Below, in pieces: positions 12,000-23,724 of a stretch of DNA of 64,000 nucleotides. Position 1 is the stretch's first letter. The number at the start of each line of letters is the position of its first letter. The notes under the pieces were generated by a model. The model was not told where the DNA came from and did not search any database. It was given only the letters and a program-made list of their open reading frames with translations. The position numbers were made by a program, and so were the translations under genes. This DNA is from Parascedosporium putredinis (taxonomy: Eukaryota > Ascomycota > Sordariomycetes > Microascales > Microascaceae): assembly GCA_949357655.1 (NCBI GenBank), contig CASHTG010000011.1:930001-994000 (forward strand), written 5' to 3'.

Positions 12000-13201
12000 A
12001 TGACTCAGGAAAGCCTTCTCCTCATTCCGCTCGACCCCAGGCGGCCTGTCACCCATCAAGTCATTGCCGAGCGGTACCAGAAGGTTCTGGCCTCGGTGCT
12101 CTCCCAACTTAGCAACCCAGACCGCGGTGCAGTCCTCATACTTGCCGTTGCTGGTGAATTCTTGGGGCGAGGAGATGACGCTGAACAACACCAGCAGATC
12201 AGCTGGTCCCAAATTCAAACGGTCCTCAGCAGCTTCTATTCGGTGATCTCGTTTCTATGTGCGAAACAATCCATACCGGCAGATACCAATGCGGGGCCCC
12301 ATTCGGTTGATGTGCGTGTCGTATTTGTGCACACCGTCCCGAGAGGCCCCGGGGATCAAGCACGTGGCCCGGGGTCAACCGGTACAATTATTCGTGACCT
12401 CGACACCTTTGCACGGATACGCAGTCTGTGGTCTTCGATATTCGTTCTCAATTCCCGAGAGGGCCGTGAGCTACTAGATGCCTACGCCCACGCCGCTGGG
12501 GGTCTAATTCCCAAGGATAGGATCATCAGCCTAGACTCCTCTCCTCCAGGAAAGGCTGAGATACCCGTGCATTCGACTTCTTCAAATGTTACTATGACGG
12601 CCGGTTTTCGCATCGTTTGTCTCGGTGGAACCTTTGATCACCTCCATCCTGGCCATAAGCTCCTACTTTCGGCTGCTGCGGCTTTGCTCAAAGTCTCCGG
12701 AGACCTTTCGTCTCCCAGCCGGTTTGTGATTGGCATAACTGGCGACGAGCTTCTCAGAAACAAAAGTACGCTGAATACGTGCAATCTTGGGATACACGAG
12801 CCCGGGGCGTATTAGAATTCCTGCACACATTTATCGACTGCGAGAACCAGGTAGATGTGCAAATATACTCAAAGGGCCACAAGTCCTTATTGGGACATAT
12901 CGGAACGGGGGTCCTTGTCGAATGTGTTGAGATTCAGGAACCCTTCGGACCAACCATCACGATTGAGGATATGGATGTCTTAGTTGTCTCGGGTGAGACA
13001 AGGTCGGGTGGTCAAGCAGTCAATGATAAGAGGAGGGAGAAAGGATGGAATGAGGTGATAGTCTACGAAGTAGACGTCCTCGACGCTCAGGGCATCCAGG
13101 AACATGGAACTACGCCGACGGAAGACTTTGCTGCCAAGATCAGCAGCACAGCTATCCGGGAGCTAAAGGCAAAAGCTGCTGGCGGAAGTGGGCGTCTGTA
13201 G
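12000..13201 (+). CDS. CAB4: Pantetheine-phosphate adenylyltransferase, CoA biosynthesis
   Basis: Transfers AMP from ATP to 4'-phosphopantetheine to give dephospho-CoA, the penultimate step of CoA synthesis. The C-terminal half is a nucleotidyltransferase fold: it has the class motif VCLGGTFDHLHPGHKLLL, with the HxGH catalytic histidines, and the late motif KISSTAIREL. The long N-terminal region (about 200 residues) is variable in fungal homologues. I start at the ATG at 12000 (MTQESLLLIPLD). The frame breaks at the A run 12762-12765 (LLRNK): one more A would read on as KKYAEYVQSWDTRARG into the second half. The enzyme is expected to be essential, so a real null is unlikely. The symbol follows the yeast name and assumes orthology. 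Confidence 0.9.
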
Positions 13202-13747
13202 AATTCACAAACACTCGGCTCGGATGAAGTGATCTATTCATTCAATAGGCCTCTCTTTCCCTTTTATTGTGGCCTGTTTACACCACATGCTTGCTATCTC
13301 TGGAGGCTCAAGTCTTATTCTCCCGCCTAGTACATGTAAGAAAAGCGAGTGCGGCCAACAACCGCTAAACAGGGCTAATCCGCGGAACCAGCGCGGATAC
13401 ATGCTCCAAATGCGACAAGACAAGGTGCCAATGGCGGGAGCACATCGGCTGAAGATGACGCCCTTCGATGTGCTGTCAATGTTTCTACGCCCTACAGTCG
13501 GTCATGTCATCGTGTCAGGGCTGGATCCGCAATCCCATTGGGCCTAATCCCTCAGATCCCCACAAACCTAACGCATGATGGCGTTGTTCAAGATCACATG
13601 CGCAACCCCGTGTAGTGGTTGTGCATTTACAAATAGCGCAGGTCATCCTCGGGAAGTATAGAAATCGGCTCTTATAAATAGTTTTGAATCAGTTATATCT
13701 CATTCATAGCTTACCCGCACTTGATCAACGCTACCTCTCCCCTCGCG
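13202..13747. other. Spacer, adenylyltransferase to aminotransferase
   Basis: Holds the terminator of the upstream gene and the promoter of the downstream one. A run of tataaatag near 13674 lies about 70 bp before the start and could be a TATA-like element. No other feature seen. Confidence 0.4.
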
Positions 13748-15016
13748 ATGGCCAGGATCCAGCCCTTCAGAGTCGAGCAATGGATGGATCAGTACGAAAC
13801 CACGCCGGACGTTTTAAACGTGGCCGAGACGTGTGCGTCTTCCGTTAGCCTCGACGAGCTACAAGATTTATCAGACAACGACCTGAGGATGCCGCTGATC
13901 GATACTTCGCGCCCGCTCACATACGGCGCGATACGGGGTTCGGAGGCTCTCCGTAAGAGTGTGAGTAGAACTCACATTGGTGGAGAGAGCAGTGCAGACG
14001 ACGTAGTAATCACACAAGGCGCCATTTCGGCCAACTTTCTCGTGTTTTATGCACTTGTCGGCAAGGGTGATCACGTTGTGTGTGTATACCCAACATACCA
14101 ACAGCTATACACCGTCCCGGAGAGCCTTGGGGCTGAGGTATCACTGTGGAGGCTAAAACCGGAACACGAATTCATTCCGGCCGTCGAGGAACTCGCTGAA
14201 CTTCTCAGGCCGAACACAAAGGTGCGTTTTTACATTACGGCAACACTGAACCGTTTTCTTGCCTCGATGACAACTAACTTTCCCATCTTCGAGATGATTG
14301 TTATAAATAATCCGAACAATCCAACAGGAGCACAAATACCTACCGAAACTCTTAGGAATATCGTAGACCTTGCAAAAAGTACAGGGATTATTGTCTTCTC
14401 CGACGAGGTATATCGACCCATCTTTCATGATTTCAGCGTCAGCGGGACGAGTGTACCGCCCTCCGTCGCCTCCCTTGGGTACGAGAAGACTATAGTCACA
14501 GGCTCCATGTCTAAGGCGTACGCCCTGGCGGGGATCCGCGTCGGATGGGTGGCTTCCAAAGATGCCTCTATCCTTCAAGCCATCCTTTCCGCGAGAGACT
14601 ACACCGCCATCAGCGTTTCTCAGCTCGACGACCAAGTTGCGCAATACGCCCTATCCGAGCGCGTCTTCTCCCGGCTACTTCAACGAAATTTAGCACTCAC
14701 AAGGGAAAACCTTGCACTTCTAAAAGTATTTGTCGAGAGCTACCCTTCCATATGCTCATGGGTCCAGCCGAATTCGGGTACAATGGCATTCATACGGTTT
14801 ACCAGCGGTGGCCAGAGCAGAGAGCCCGTAGATGACGTCAAATTTTGCCTTGACGTCCTATCCAAGACGAACGTTATGCTTGTACCTGGCTCAAGATGCT
14901 TTGGTGAAGACAGGGACTTTATGGGCTATGTAAGGATTGGCTACGCCTGTTCAACACCGATCCTCGCCGAAGCATTGCAGAGACTTGGCTCTTACCTCGA
15001 GCAAAACATCCTTTAG
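13748..15016 (+). CDS. Class I/II PLP-dependent aminotransferase, capreomycidine synthase-like
   Basis: PLP fold-type I enzyme. The Schiff-base lysine sits in TGSMSKAYALAGIRVGW; upstream are NNPNNPTGA and FSDEVYRPI, the usual cofactor-binding Asn and Asp/Tyr blocks, and a C-terminal Arg in GYVRIGYA. I start at the ATG at 13748 (MARIQPFRVEQW). The frame is open throughout, but 14222-14293 is best read as a 72-nt intron: it begins GTGCGT, contains CAACTAAC and ends AG. Removing it joins RPNTK to MIVINNPNNPTG, where the uncut reading adds 24 residues foreign to the family. The processed protein is about 398 residues. Substrate unknown; resemblance to the capreomycidine-synthase subgroup is from memory. 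No biosynthetic cluster surrounds it. Confidence 0.85.
   Translation: MARIQPFRVEQWMDQYETTPDVLNVAETCASSVSLDELQDLSDNDLRMPLIDTSRPLTYGAIRGSEALRKSVSRTHIGGESSADDVVITQGAISANFLVFYALVGKGDHVVCVYPTYQQLYTVPESLGAEVSLWRLKPEHEFIPAVEELAELLRPNTKVRFYITATLNRFLASMTTNFPIFEMIVINNPNNPTGAQIPTETLRNIVDLAKSTGIIVFSDEVYRPIFHDFSVSGTSVPPSVASLGYEKTIVTGSMSKAYALAGIRVGWVASKDASILQAILSARDYTAISVSQLDDQVAQYALSERVFSRLLQRNLALTRENLALLKVFVESYPSICSWVQPNSGTMAFIRFTSGGQSREPVDDVKFCLDVLSKTNVMLVPGSRCFGEDRDFMGYVRIGYACSTPILAEALQRLGSYLEQNIL
14222..14293 (+). other. In-frame 72-nt intron in the aminotransferase gene
   Basis: GTGCGT donor, CAACTAAC branch-like sequence at about 14269-14276 and AG acceptor at 14292-14293. Its length is a multiple of three and it contains no stop, so a naive open-frame reading retains it. 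Confidence 0.7.
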
Positions 15017-16929
15017 TTTCAGAAGCTAGGAGAGGGTAACGACTGTAGCGCACATGGTCACCAAGGGCGAGGATTACGGGAGAGGGCTTCAGGGGCAGGA
15101 AGGGTGGATAATGCAAGCGATATCAAACCGTCAATGGCCCGGGGCAAAGTTTTCTTCTGAGCAATCCGGGGCAAAGGAATAGATAGAAGAGCTCTACCGA
15201 GGTATAGCTGCTGGTTAATCAGAATGTGAAGCTAAGCAGGATCCTAGTTTGGGGAACAGTCAGGGCGCGGTGCACGTCGGGGGATAAATCCTCCATGTAC
15301 CCTAACTCCATTGATAATACCTAACTCTATTAATATACTAAAGCATTCTGGATTCCCTTGAGCCCTCCGGGTAGTAAAGTAAATGTCAGGGTTTGCGCAT
15401 ATTTCTGTCATAGGAAATCCAGGGCGAACTAGAAAAAAACCCCTGCGTTCGTTCATCTTGGAGGAAAGGATTTGATACTGCATGTAGCTCAGGTTCGATC
15501 TCGAGAGAATCATCACAACCCGGAACGAATCAAGCTCAAAAGTCAGATAGCGGGCGATATTGACAATCACAGCAAATGGGTACGTCAAGAGAGGGACATT
15601 ATGCACAAGCTTATCCGCAGCAATGGGACCTTGATGATCAAACAAGAGGCTGGATTCCAAGATGAGGGCACTGCCTGGCAGGGCTGCGCCGAGGATTATT
15701 TGGGTGGGCTAATGGGAGTCGGGAGGCTAAATGTGGACATCCAGATCGCAGTGGTTTATCCCAATTCTCATGGAGCGGGCCCTTCATCCATTCACGTCCT
15801 TGATGTACTTGTAGTACCGCTCCGTGTCATGTCAAACGCGCTGCGTCCTTTCCTATATGTGGTGCTTGGGAGGGAGAAATGCAACAAGGCATTGAACCGA
15901 CAATACCCCACCCTATCCCCCGAGCCGGCAGGTTCAGAGGCCAGGCGTGTTTTCGTTCCTTTTATTATTTGGATGGGATGGGAGCGGAGCGGGCTGCCAA
16001 ACGCCAAGTTAACTTGCCCCGTCTTGTCGTGGGTCTGTCTCTCCTACACGAGATCCATCATCGTGTCAAGTTCTTCTCTGCCAAATGTGTGTCCGCAGGC
16101 TGGCAGAAGATCGGACCGTCCCTCCAAAGTACCAGGGTACCTCACCCGTACAAGTATGGATGACTTCAATGGTCCCTCTGGTTTGATGTAATATTACATC
16201 TATTGTATGGCAATGCATTCTCGACTCAATTTTTGCGGGTCGTCCCCCTCAGTCGAACCTCTCTCGACCCCGTTCGTCGTCTCACATTGTGTGGTCCGCG
16301 TGGCACACTTGATAATACAACGCTCAGCCCCGGATTGACCAGACCAGTACCGCCGATTATTTTCCGCAAACCTCCTATTAACTCTACGATTATCGTCTCG
16401 GGCTTTCTGGGGTTGCTCGAGGTAAAACGTGAAAGAAGATAAAAAACGGCGGGGAGAAGAAACGCTCAATTAAATAGTGCAGAGCGGTCGGGATCAAGAC
16501 ACCTAGAGTCTACCATAGCCCATTTCTAACGATACCTCAAGGAGTTGAAGCTGGCTCTCTTGGCAGCTCCACCCACCCTTGCCCAACAACAAAGTCCCGG
16601 ATACCCATTCAAGCATGGGAGTTTCGCACGACGACCATCGAGCCCCTTCCCTCAAGACCCCTCAACTCGCGATTCCACCTTCCCTCCAACGACCGCTGTG
16701 TCTCACTTCGCCGTCGTAATCGAGTCATCTTCTCCCTCATTGCGCCCTCAATAGCACTCGATTTGACCACAAGCTGGGAAACGCCATTCAGTGACCCAAA
16801 CCCTCCGAAATTCAAACACCGAGGTATTGTCTGGACACTTCGCTCCCCGTTGCTGTGGAACTGGGTGTCGCTATTCAACGCGATCGAGCTGTATTCGGAC
16901 AGCGGAAGGTAAAGGGAGACGGGTAGAAG
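15017..16929. other. Spacer before the aspartic protease gene
   Basis: About 1.9 kb with open frames on both strands (up to 239 codons at 15472-16191) but no motif that I recognise. An exact TACCGAGGTA lies at 15196-15205. The part after about 16500 is probably promoter and 5' leader of the protease gene. I see nothing else. Confidence 0.4.
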
Positions 16930-18535
16930 ATGAGGCGCAAAACGTATCTCGTCACTACAGGTGCCTTCGTTGTCCACGCGCTTGGCACGCAGCCCGCACC
17001 AGGGTCCTACTGCTGGAATTCGAAGAAAGGCGAAGCTTCGATGTGCCGGGCCTTTGGCGCAGAGCAGAAAAACCGTAGAAGAAGTGATCACCAACGAGAA
17101 GCAACGCGGCGGCTATTTCTCAACATGTACCGTTGGCACGCCGCCTCAGGACGTCGTGCTCCTGCTCGATACTGGAAGTAGTGACACATGGGTTCCAGCT
17201 AGCAACGCAGCCATTTGCTCCCCCAACTTCTCCTTGAATCCGTGTCCCTTGGGTAACTGTGCGTTTCCCTCCACCACATTTTTATATCTGGCCTTGCGCT
17301 GTCGATGCAAAAACTAATTAATTCTGCCAATGGTCCGTGTAGTCAATCCCAACTCTTCGAGCACCAGTTCAAAGTTCCTCGCCCCGGGATCGTTCAAACT
17401 CGACTATCTTGACAAGAACTATTCTGAGGAGACTATGTCCGCGATTTGTTTGGAATTGGCGATATAGAAGTCGCGAACTTCACCATGGGCCTCGGTTTAA
17501 ACGCCACCCTAAGCCACGGCGTCATTGGTGTTGGCTACGCCATTAACGAAGCGTCGATGGAGACGGCTGGCATCCAATACGAGAACCTGCCGATTGCCCT
17601 TGTGCGCAACAATATAACGGCCACGAGCGCATATAGTCTATGGTTGAACGACCTGAGTAAGTAACACTCGGAGGTTCTATATTAGAAGGGGTAAAATGCT
17701 GACCCCAACACTTGGTTTCCGGATAGGTTCGCCCATGGGCAGCATCTTGTTTGGCGGCGTTGACACGGAAAAATATGTTGGGGACATGATCAAGGTCAAG
17801 GTGATCCCGGTCAGGACTTCTGGTCGGGAAGTGTACAACCACTTTCGAGTGCCTTTGACATCCATCTCCGCAGAGAGCCCCTCCGGGAGCGACTCACTCA
17901 CAACTGCAAGCTTCCCTGTCGAGGTTATTCTTGATTCTGGTACGACACTTAGCTCCCTACCACAGGACCTTGTGGACCAAATGTGGGAAGAGGCTGGTGC
18001 CGAATTCTCTTCTATCCTACGTCAGCCCCTCATCCCTTGTTACCGTCGGAACAGTCCGGGGAAGTTTACCTTTGGCTTCGGTGGCCCAGGCGGGCCTAAG
18101 GTCGTTGTACCAATGGATGAGCTTGTCCTTGACCTCAGTACGGGCGAGCCTCCGCATTTCCCGGATAGTAGTAAGTACAAAGGCCAGGAGGCGTGCCTCT
18201 TTGGTATTCGAGACTTCGGTGGGCCGCCTTATATCCTTGGCGGAACTTTCTTGCGCTCGGCGTACGTGGTTTATGACCTTGCCAACAATGAGATCGGTAT
18301 TGCGCAAACGGATTTCAACGAGACAGAGAGTTCCATCATCGCTTTCGCTTCCAATGGGTCGACCATCCCCTCAGCCACAGAGGCACCAAATCAGGGCCAG
18401 ACTGATACACCAGCCCAACTTATTCTGCCTGCCTATAATGCGAGAGATGGGTTCCAAAACTCCGCATGGACACCAGCAGCGTTTCGAGCCTCGGCCCTTC
18501 TCGTCCTTGGGGCGGCATTTTGGACGGTTTTTTGA
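16930..18535 (+). CDS. Secreted pepsin-type aspartic protease with GPI-anchor signal
   Basis: A1-family protease, yapsin-like. Two catalytic motifs are present: VVLLLDTGSSDTWVP and VEVILDSGTTLSSLP. An N-terminal signal segment starts at the ATG at 16930, followed by a propeptide-like part (LLLEFEERRSFDVPGL). The last 20 or so residues are hydrophobic (FRASALLVLGAAFWTVF) after a Ser/Thr-rich stretch, as in GPI-anchored fungal proteases. Introns: about 17255-17340 and a short one ending at 17725 (GTAAGT donor, GATAG acceptor), joining LNDLS to SPMGSILFGG. Three one-base contractions break the frame: G run 17002-17004, A run 17068-17072, and GG at 17428-17429 (restoring YSEGDYVRDLFG). All other family landmarks are in order, so the protein is probably intact in the organism. 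Confidence 0.87.
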
Positions 18536-19225
18536 GCGACGTGCTGCAGTTTCAACACATGGTGGATCCATCATACAGTTGATTCTTGATGCATCCTTCA
18601 AGGGTAGGGGACCTGTAGCCGGCCTTTTCTCTTTACCACGGGCGGACACCACGGCCCGTGTTGTTAATATTTGAGCTTCGTATAGCAAGCACGAGGGCAT
18701 TTTAAGGCGTTTGGAGTATATCGATGATATCTACGCGTTTTCCACCCTGGTTTGAAGCGCACCCGGGTGATACCCTCTTTGTATATTATCTAATTAACTT
18801 GCATGATGAAGCTGTATTGTCTTCGCGGTTTTTGGCTTATGACATTCCCTAGTTGGGAGGGTGGCTTACGTTGTTCACGCCCCCAATTTCTAATTTCTCG
18901 TAAGATCTGGTGAGACCCTCTTAGTCCTTGCCATCAACTCAGGGAATTTGCAGCCTGTCAAGCCTGTGTCGTTAAAGATGTCAATCTTTAAATCCGAAAA
19001 GAAAAATCTGATTGGTCACTTGGTATACCCGGCCTGAGCACGTGTGAGCGCGTCTCTTGATTTTGTGGGTCTCGACGCATCTCTTTTGAAGTGGCAGTAA
19101 AAAAAAAAAAAAAAAGGACCCAAGTGAAAGAATTCCGCAGGTCTGGATTTCGGTATCTCAGTTCCTTCTCCACTCTCGACATACCACTTTTGAAGCCTGG
19201 TTCGTATAGCTGGCCCAACTTCATA
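18536..19225. other. Spacer, protease to MEF1, with poly(A) tract
   Basis: Contains the protease 3' flank and the MEF1 promoter. A run of 17 A lies at 19099-19115, about 110 bp before the MEF1 start; poly(dA) tracts of this kind are common nucleosome-poor promoter elements. No gene seen. Confidence 0.45.
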
Positions 19226-21871
19226 ATGAGGATAGTAAGAGCCTTTCGGGCCGTCAATGGCGGACTTGCGACGCCTTCTCAGTCCTTGGCGAGTCGGGCT
19301 CAACGCGTGAGCTTCTGCAATGCCTACCATGTTAGGCTCAGTGCCCTTCCTCGTGCACGCCTTCCCTTGGTGACCACTTGTCGTACGTTATCGACATTCT
19401 CGAGATTGCGAGCTTCAGCGGCCGCCGAAGCGTACGTCCTTCAGCATCCCAATTTGCCTCTTGCATCTTTCTTGGAGCATTGTCACCGTTAACCTGTCTC
19501 CTCCCTACAGTTTGCGCATGGCCCAGGAGGACTCTGCTACCCTCACGCCCGAAGCCGCAGCGTCGAAGATGAGTCCCGAAGAAGCTGCGAGATTGTCAAC
19601 CGTGCGCAATATTGGTATCGCTGTAGGTCGCCCGCCGCTCGACTAGCTGTATCACGCACATGCATACCCTTATCTAACGAAATACCTTCAGGCGCACATC
19701 GACAGTGGAAAAACTACCTGCACCGAGCGGATCCTCTACTACACTGGCAGAATCAAGGCCATTCATGAAGTTCGAGGGAAGGATTCAGTAGGCGCAAAGA
19801 TGGACTCAATGGATCTCGAGCGTGAGAAGGGCATCACCATCCAATCTGCTGCTACATTTGCCGACTGGACGAAAACGGAGGATGGCGTTGACAAACAATA
19901 TCACATCAACCTTATCGATACTCCTGGCCATATCGATTTCACTATCGAGGTTGAGCGCGCTCTTCGCGTCCTCGATGGCGCTGTCATGATTCTTTGCGCC
20001 GTCAGTGCTGTCCAAAGTCAGACCATCACCGTCGATCGCCAGATGAAGAGGTACAATGTGCCGCGCCTCAGCTTCGTCAACAAGATGGACCGAATGGGAG
20101 CAAACCCGTGGAAAGCCGTGGAGCAGATCAACACCAAGCTGAAGATTCCGGCTGCCGCTATCCAGGTCCCTATGGGCGCCGAGAACGAGTTTGAAGGGGT
20201 CATTGACATTATCGAAATGCAAGCCATATACTTTGAAGGCCCTAGGGGAACCAAAATGAGGAGGACCACCGAGATACCCGCCCACCTCCAAGACCTCGCC
20301 GCTGAGAAAAGGCAGGTCCTAATCGAAAAGCTAGCCGATGTGGATGATGAAATGGCCGAAATGTTTCTTGATGAGAGGGAGCCTACGGTGCAGCAGATTA
20401 AAGCTGCTATCAGGCGCTCCACCATCAACCTCAAGTTCACTCCCGTTATGATGGGTACTGCTCTTGGCGATAAAGGCATCCAGCCTATTCTCGACGCGGT
20501 CTGCGATTATCTCCCCGACCCTGGTGAAGTGCCCAATATGGGTCTCGATAGCTCCAAGAATGAGGCGCCCGTCGCTTTGGTGCCGTACAATACTCTTCCT
20601 TTCGTGGGCCTGGCCTTTAAGCTTGAGGAGAACAACTATGGCCAACTCACTTATATCAGGGTCTATCAGGGAAAATTGAGGAAGAGCAGCTATCTCTTCA
20701 ACTCCCGAAATGGAAAGAAGGTCCGGATCCCCAGAATTGTACGAATGCACTCCAACGAGATGGAGGATGTCAGCGAGATTGGCGCTGGTGAAATCTGCGC
20801 GGTTTTCGGGGTCGATTGCGCTTCTGGCGATACTTTCACGGATGGTAACCTACCGTACACTATGTCGTCCATGTTCGTCCCTGATGCGGTTATGTCACTT
20901 TCTATCAAGCCGAAGAAGTCGAGTGACGCCGACAACTTCAGCAAGGCTATGAACCGTTTCCAACGCGAAGACCCTACTTTCCGCCTCCACGTTGATCCGG
21001 AGAGCGAGGAGACCATCATCTCTGGCATGGGTGAGCTTCACCTCGAGATTTACGTCGAGCGTCTCCGACGAGTACAAAGTCGACTGTATGACCGGCCAAC
21101 CTCGTGTTGCTTACCGAGAGACTATTCCGCAACGTACTGAGTTCGACTTCCTTCTTAAGCGCCAGTCTGGCGGTCCTGGTGACTATGCGCGCGTAGCCGG
21201 CTGGATCGAACCCAACTCAGACCCTAGCACCAACGTCTTCGAGGAACAAGTAGTTGGAGGCAGTATTCCCGAAAAGTTCCTGAGCGCTTGTGGTAAGGGT
21301 TTCGAGCAGGCCTGCAACAAGGGCCCTCTTCTCGGCCACAAGGTCATTGGTGTCAAGATGGTCATCAACGATGGTGCAACCCATGTCACCGATTCATCCG
21401 ATTTTGCCTTCAGTTTAGCCACCCAGATGGCCTTTGAGAAGGCCTTCAAGGAATCTAACGGCCAGGTCCTTGAGCCCCTCATGAAGACACACATCACGGC
21501 GCCTAACGAGTTCCAAGGTAATATTCTGATGCTGCTCAATAAACGTAGTGCGACCATCCATGATACCGAGGTCGGACCAGAAGACTTCACGAGCGTGGCG
21601 GATTGCAGCCTCAACTCCATGTTCGGCTTCAGCACTCAGCTACGCGCTGCCACCCAAGGCAAGGGTGAATTTAACATGGAGTTCAGCCACTATGCTCCTG
21701 CGCCTCCTCATCTCCAGTATGTGATGCCTTTCATCCCTCGTTTCAAACTACCTCGCTTCATACCCCATTTTCTTTTTCTTTGCTGCAGAGTCTTTTGCTA
21801 ATCACAACCCTTATAGGAAAGAGCTGGTCGCCAAGTATCAGAAGGAGCTCGAGGCAAAGCGAACCAAATAA
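19226..21871 (+). CDS. MEF1: Mitochondrial elongation factor G, MEF1
   Basis: GTPase that drives translocation of the mitochondrial ribosome. The ATG at 19226 opens an Arg-rich presequence (MRIVRAFRAVNGG). Exons join over introns 19432-19510, 19623-19691 and 21716-21816. GTPase motifs: G1 AHIDSGKTT, G2 region KGITIQSAAT, G3 DTPGHIDFT, G4 NKMDR. Domains III-V follow, with SGMGELHLEIYVER and the EF-G C-terminal part ending in KELVAKYQKELEAKRTK. The frame is lost near 21067-21072 (after YVERLRR) and resumes one frame over at EYKVDCMTGQPRVAYRETI. This needs a net gain of two bases or loss of one; it does not sit in a long homopolymer. Everything else is complete and in register. Confidence 0.94.
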
Positions 21872-22544
21872 TTTCCACTCTTAAGTTGGCAATAGCCGCT
21901 TCTTTTTTATAGACTGGGGGTTTAGACATTAGACCTTTCCGGCTGCCGATATCTATGGAGCGTGGGCCCGTCTCTTCGGTGGTATCCGAGAACACGCCCT
22001 CCCTAAGGCTATTTCTGTATTATACAACGAATTCTCGTCATATGTCTTACTAACAGGTGGAGGGACTGATGGTGCAGCGGGGATGATTGTGGCCGGGCTT
22101 GTAAAGGGAAAGGTAGAAGAAGGCAACGTCCTTCATGCACCTTTGCTCCAAGGACTGCAGGTGCATATGTCGGATGGCTTCATACCCGCAATCTTTGAAC
22201 GGGAACATCGTCCGTGAACGATGGGTGATGCAGCATAGAGCGTTAAAAGGTGAGAGACTAGACGTCCCGGTGACGCGAGCACTGTAACTATAGACTTGTA
22301 CTTTAACCCCCACACATCCACTCTTAACATGAACTAAAAGATGGCTCTACTATTGTAAGACTTGATTGTGATAACGGTGAAACAAAGCCAGGGTAGGGCT
22401 CTCGAAAACTTTTGATGGCTATACCAACCATGGAAAGATCGATGCTGAAGAGACGCTACAAGAGAGAGTACCAAATCTATCTGACATTCCAATCCTACAT
22501 GACCTAGCTTTTCATGACGTGATGACCGCAGTTACTCGTGCGGC
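21872..22544. other. Convergent 3' flanks, MEF1 and LYS12
   Basis: Tail-to-tail spacer. No gene or repeat that I can support; the short minus-strand frames at 22050-22330 look random. Confidence 0.45.
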
Positions 22545-23724
22545 TTATAACCTCCTGAGCACGTCCTGGAGAACCTCCTCGGTAGTGGCCTTGCCGCCGA
22601 GGTCAGGACTGACGATAGTTCCGTCCTCAAGATTCCCATCGACAGCGGCGTATATCTTAGCGGCAGCTTCTTCTTCATTCAAGAACTCAAGCATAAGCGC
22701 GGCACTTCGTAGGGTCGCAATCGGATTGGCAATGCCCTGGCCCATGATGTCAGGGGCGCTTCCGTGACAAGGCTCACCAATGGCAAAGCCCTCGCCAACA
22801 TTAGCACTAGGGACGAGACCAAGAGATCCTACGAGAGCAGCAGCACCATCGGATAGGATGTCACCGTAGAGGTTGGGGGCAACAATAACGTCGTAAGCCT
22901 CAGGCTGGCGGAAGAGCTTGTAGACCATAGAATCTACAATTTGCTCCTCCGTATTAACAGAAGAGAAGCGGGCCTCGGAAAGAGCAGCACGCGCAGTAGA
23001 GCGGAAGAGACCATCAGTCTGTGAAAGGACGTTGGACTTATGAGTAATGGTGACAAGGGGTGCAGAGTGGATGCTGGATGCGCCAGCCTCACGGATCTTT
23101 TGACGTCGGAGAGCAATCTCGCCAGCCATGGCAGAAATTCGGTAGGAGGCCTTCTCTGAGATACGTTTGATAGCCTCGGCTACCTTCCCAGAGCCATCAG
23201 CAGCATCAAATGTCTTCTCTTCCTTGACATAAAGATCCTCAGTGTTCTCGCGGACAATGACCATGTCGATAGGTTTCTTGGCGGTCAAAACGGTCTTGAC
23301 AGGGCGAACATTGGCATATAGATCGAGTTTCTTCCTCAGAGCCACGATAGGCGAGGAATAGCCCTTGACGGCTTTAGTGGGGAGCTCACGGCGCCGAATA
23401 GCGCTCCGTCGCACTCCTTCTTCAAGATCTCAACGGTCTTATCAGGCAGAGCAGCGCCAGTTTGCTCAAAGGTCTCAAACCCAGCCTTGAGGTCGACGAA
23501 ATCAAATTTGAGACCGAGAGAAAGGGGAAGAGCCTCGAGGATGCGGCGGCCGGCCGGAATGACTTCTTTGCCGATGCCATCGCCGGGAATAAGGCCTGCG
23601 AGATCGGATGTCAGTCGTCAATGCCAATGATGATGAACAACCCTAAAATAACTTGCTTCCCCCGTTCCAGGGCGCCGATTTCAATTCAACATTACATACC
23701 AATTCGGAGCGTCCTAGCAGCCAT
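22545..23724 (-). CDS. LYS12: Homoisocitrate dehydrogenase, lysine biosynthesis
   Basis: Oxidatively decarboxylates homoisocitrate to 2-oxoadipate in the fungal alpha-aminoadipate route to lysine, in mitochondria. Member of the isopropylmalate/isocitrate dehydrogenase family: LIPGDGIGKEV near the N-terminus, substrate loop SSPTKAVKGYSSPIVALRK (with the Arg-rich helix), VRENTEDLYVKEEK, and the metal/NAD part NLYGDILSDGAAAL with EPCHGSAPDI. The loop residues fit homoisocitrate rather than isopropylmalate. The start is the ATG at 23724 (MAARTLRIG), followed by an intron of about 115 nt ending at CAG just before GLIPGDG. The frame breaks at 23379-23382: the C run (C4 in the coding strand) must be C5 to read VSSPTK. 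Confidence 0.92.

Noticed and set aside
13748..15016. Start of a secondary-metabolite cluster around the capreomycidine-synthase-like aminotransferase
   Set aside because: No polyketide synthase, NRPS, terpene cyclase or dedicated regulator nearby; the neighbours are housekeeping genes.
15244..16191. Long overlapping open frames on both strands (138 and 239 codons)
   Set aside because: No recognisable motif, no ATG-led gene structure and no supporting splice pattern; frames of this length occur by chance in G+C-rich spacer.
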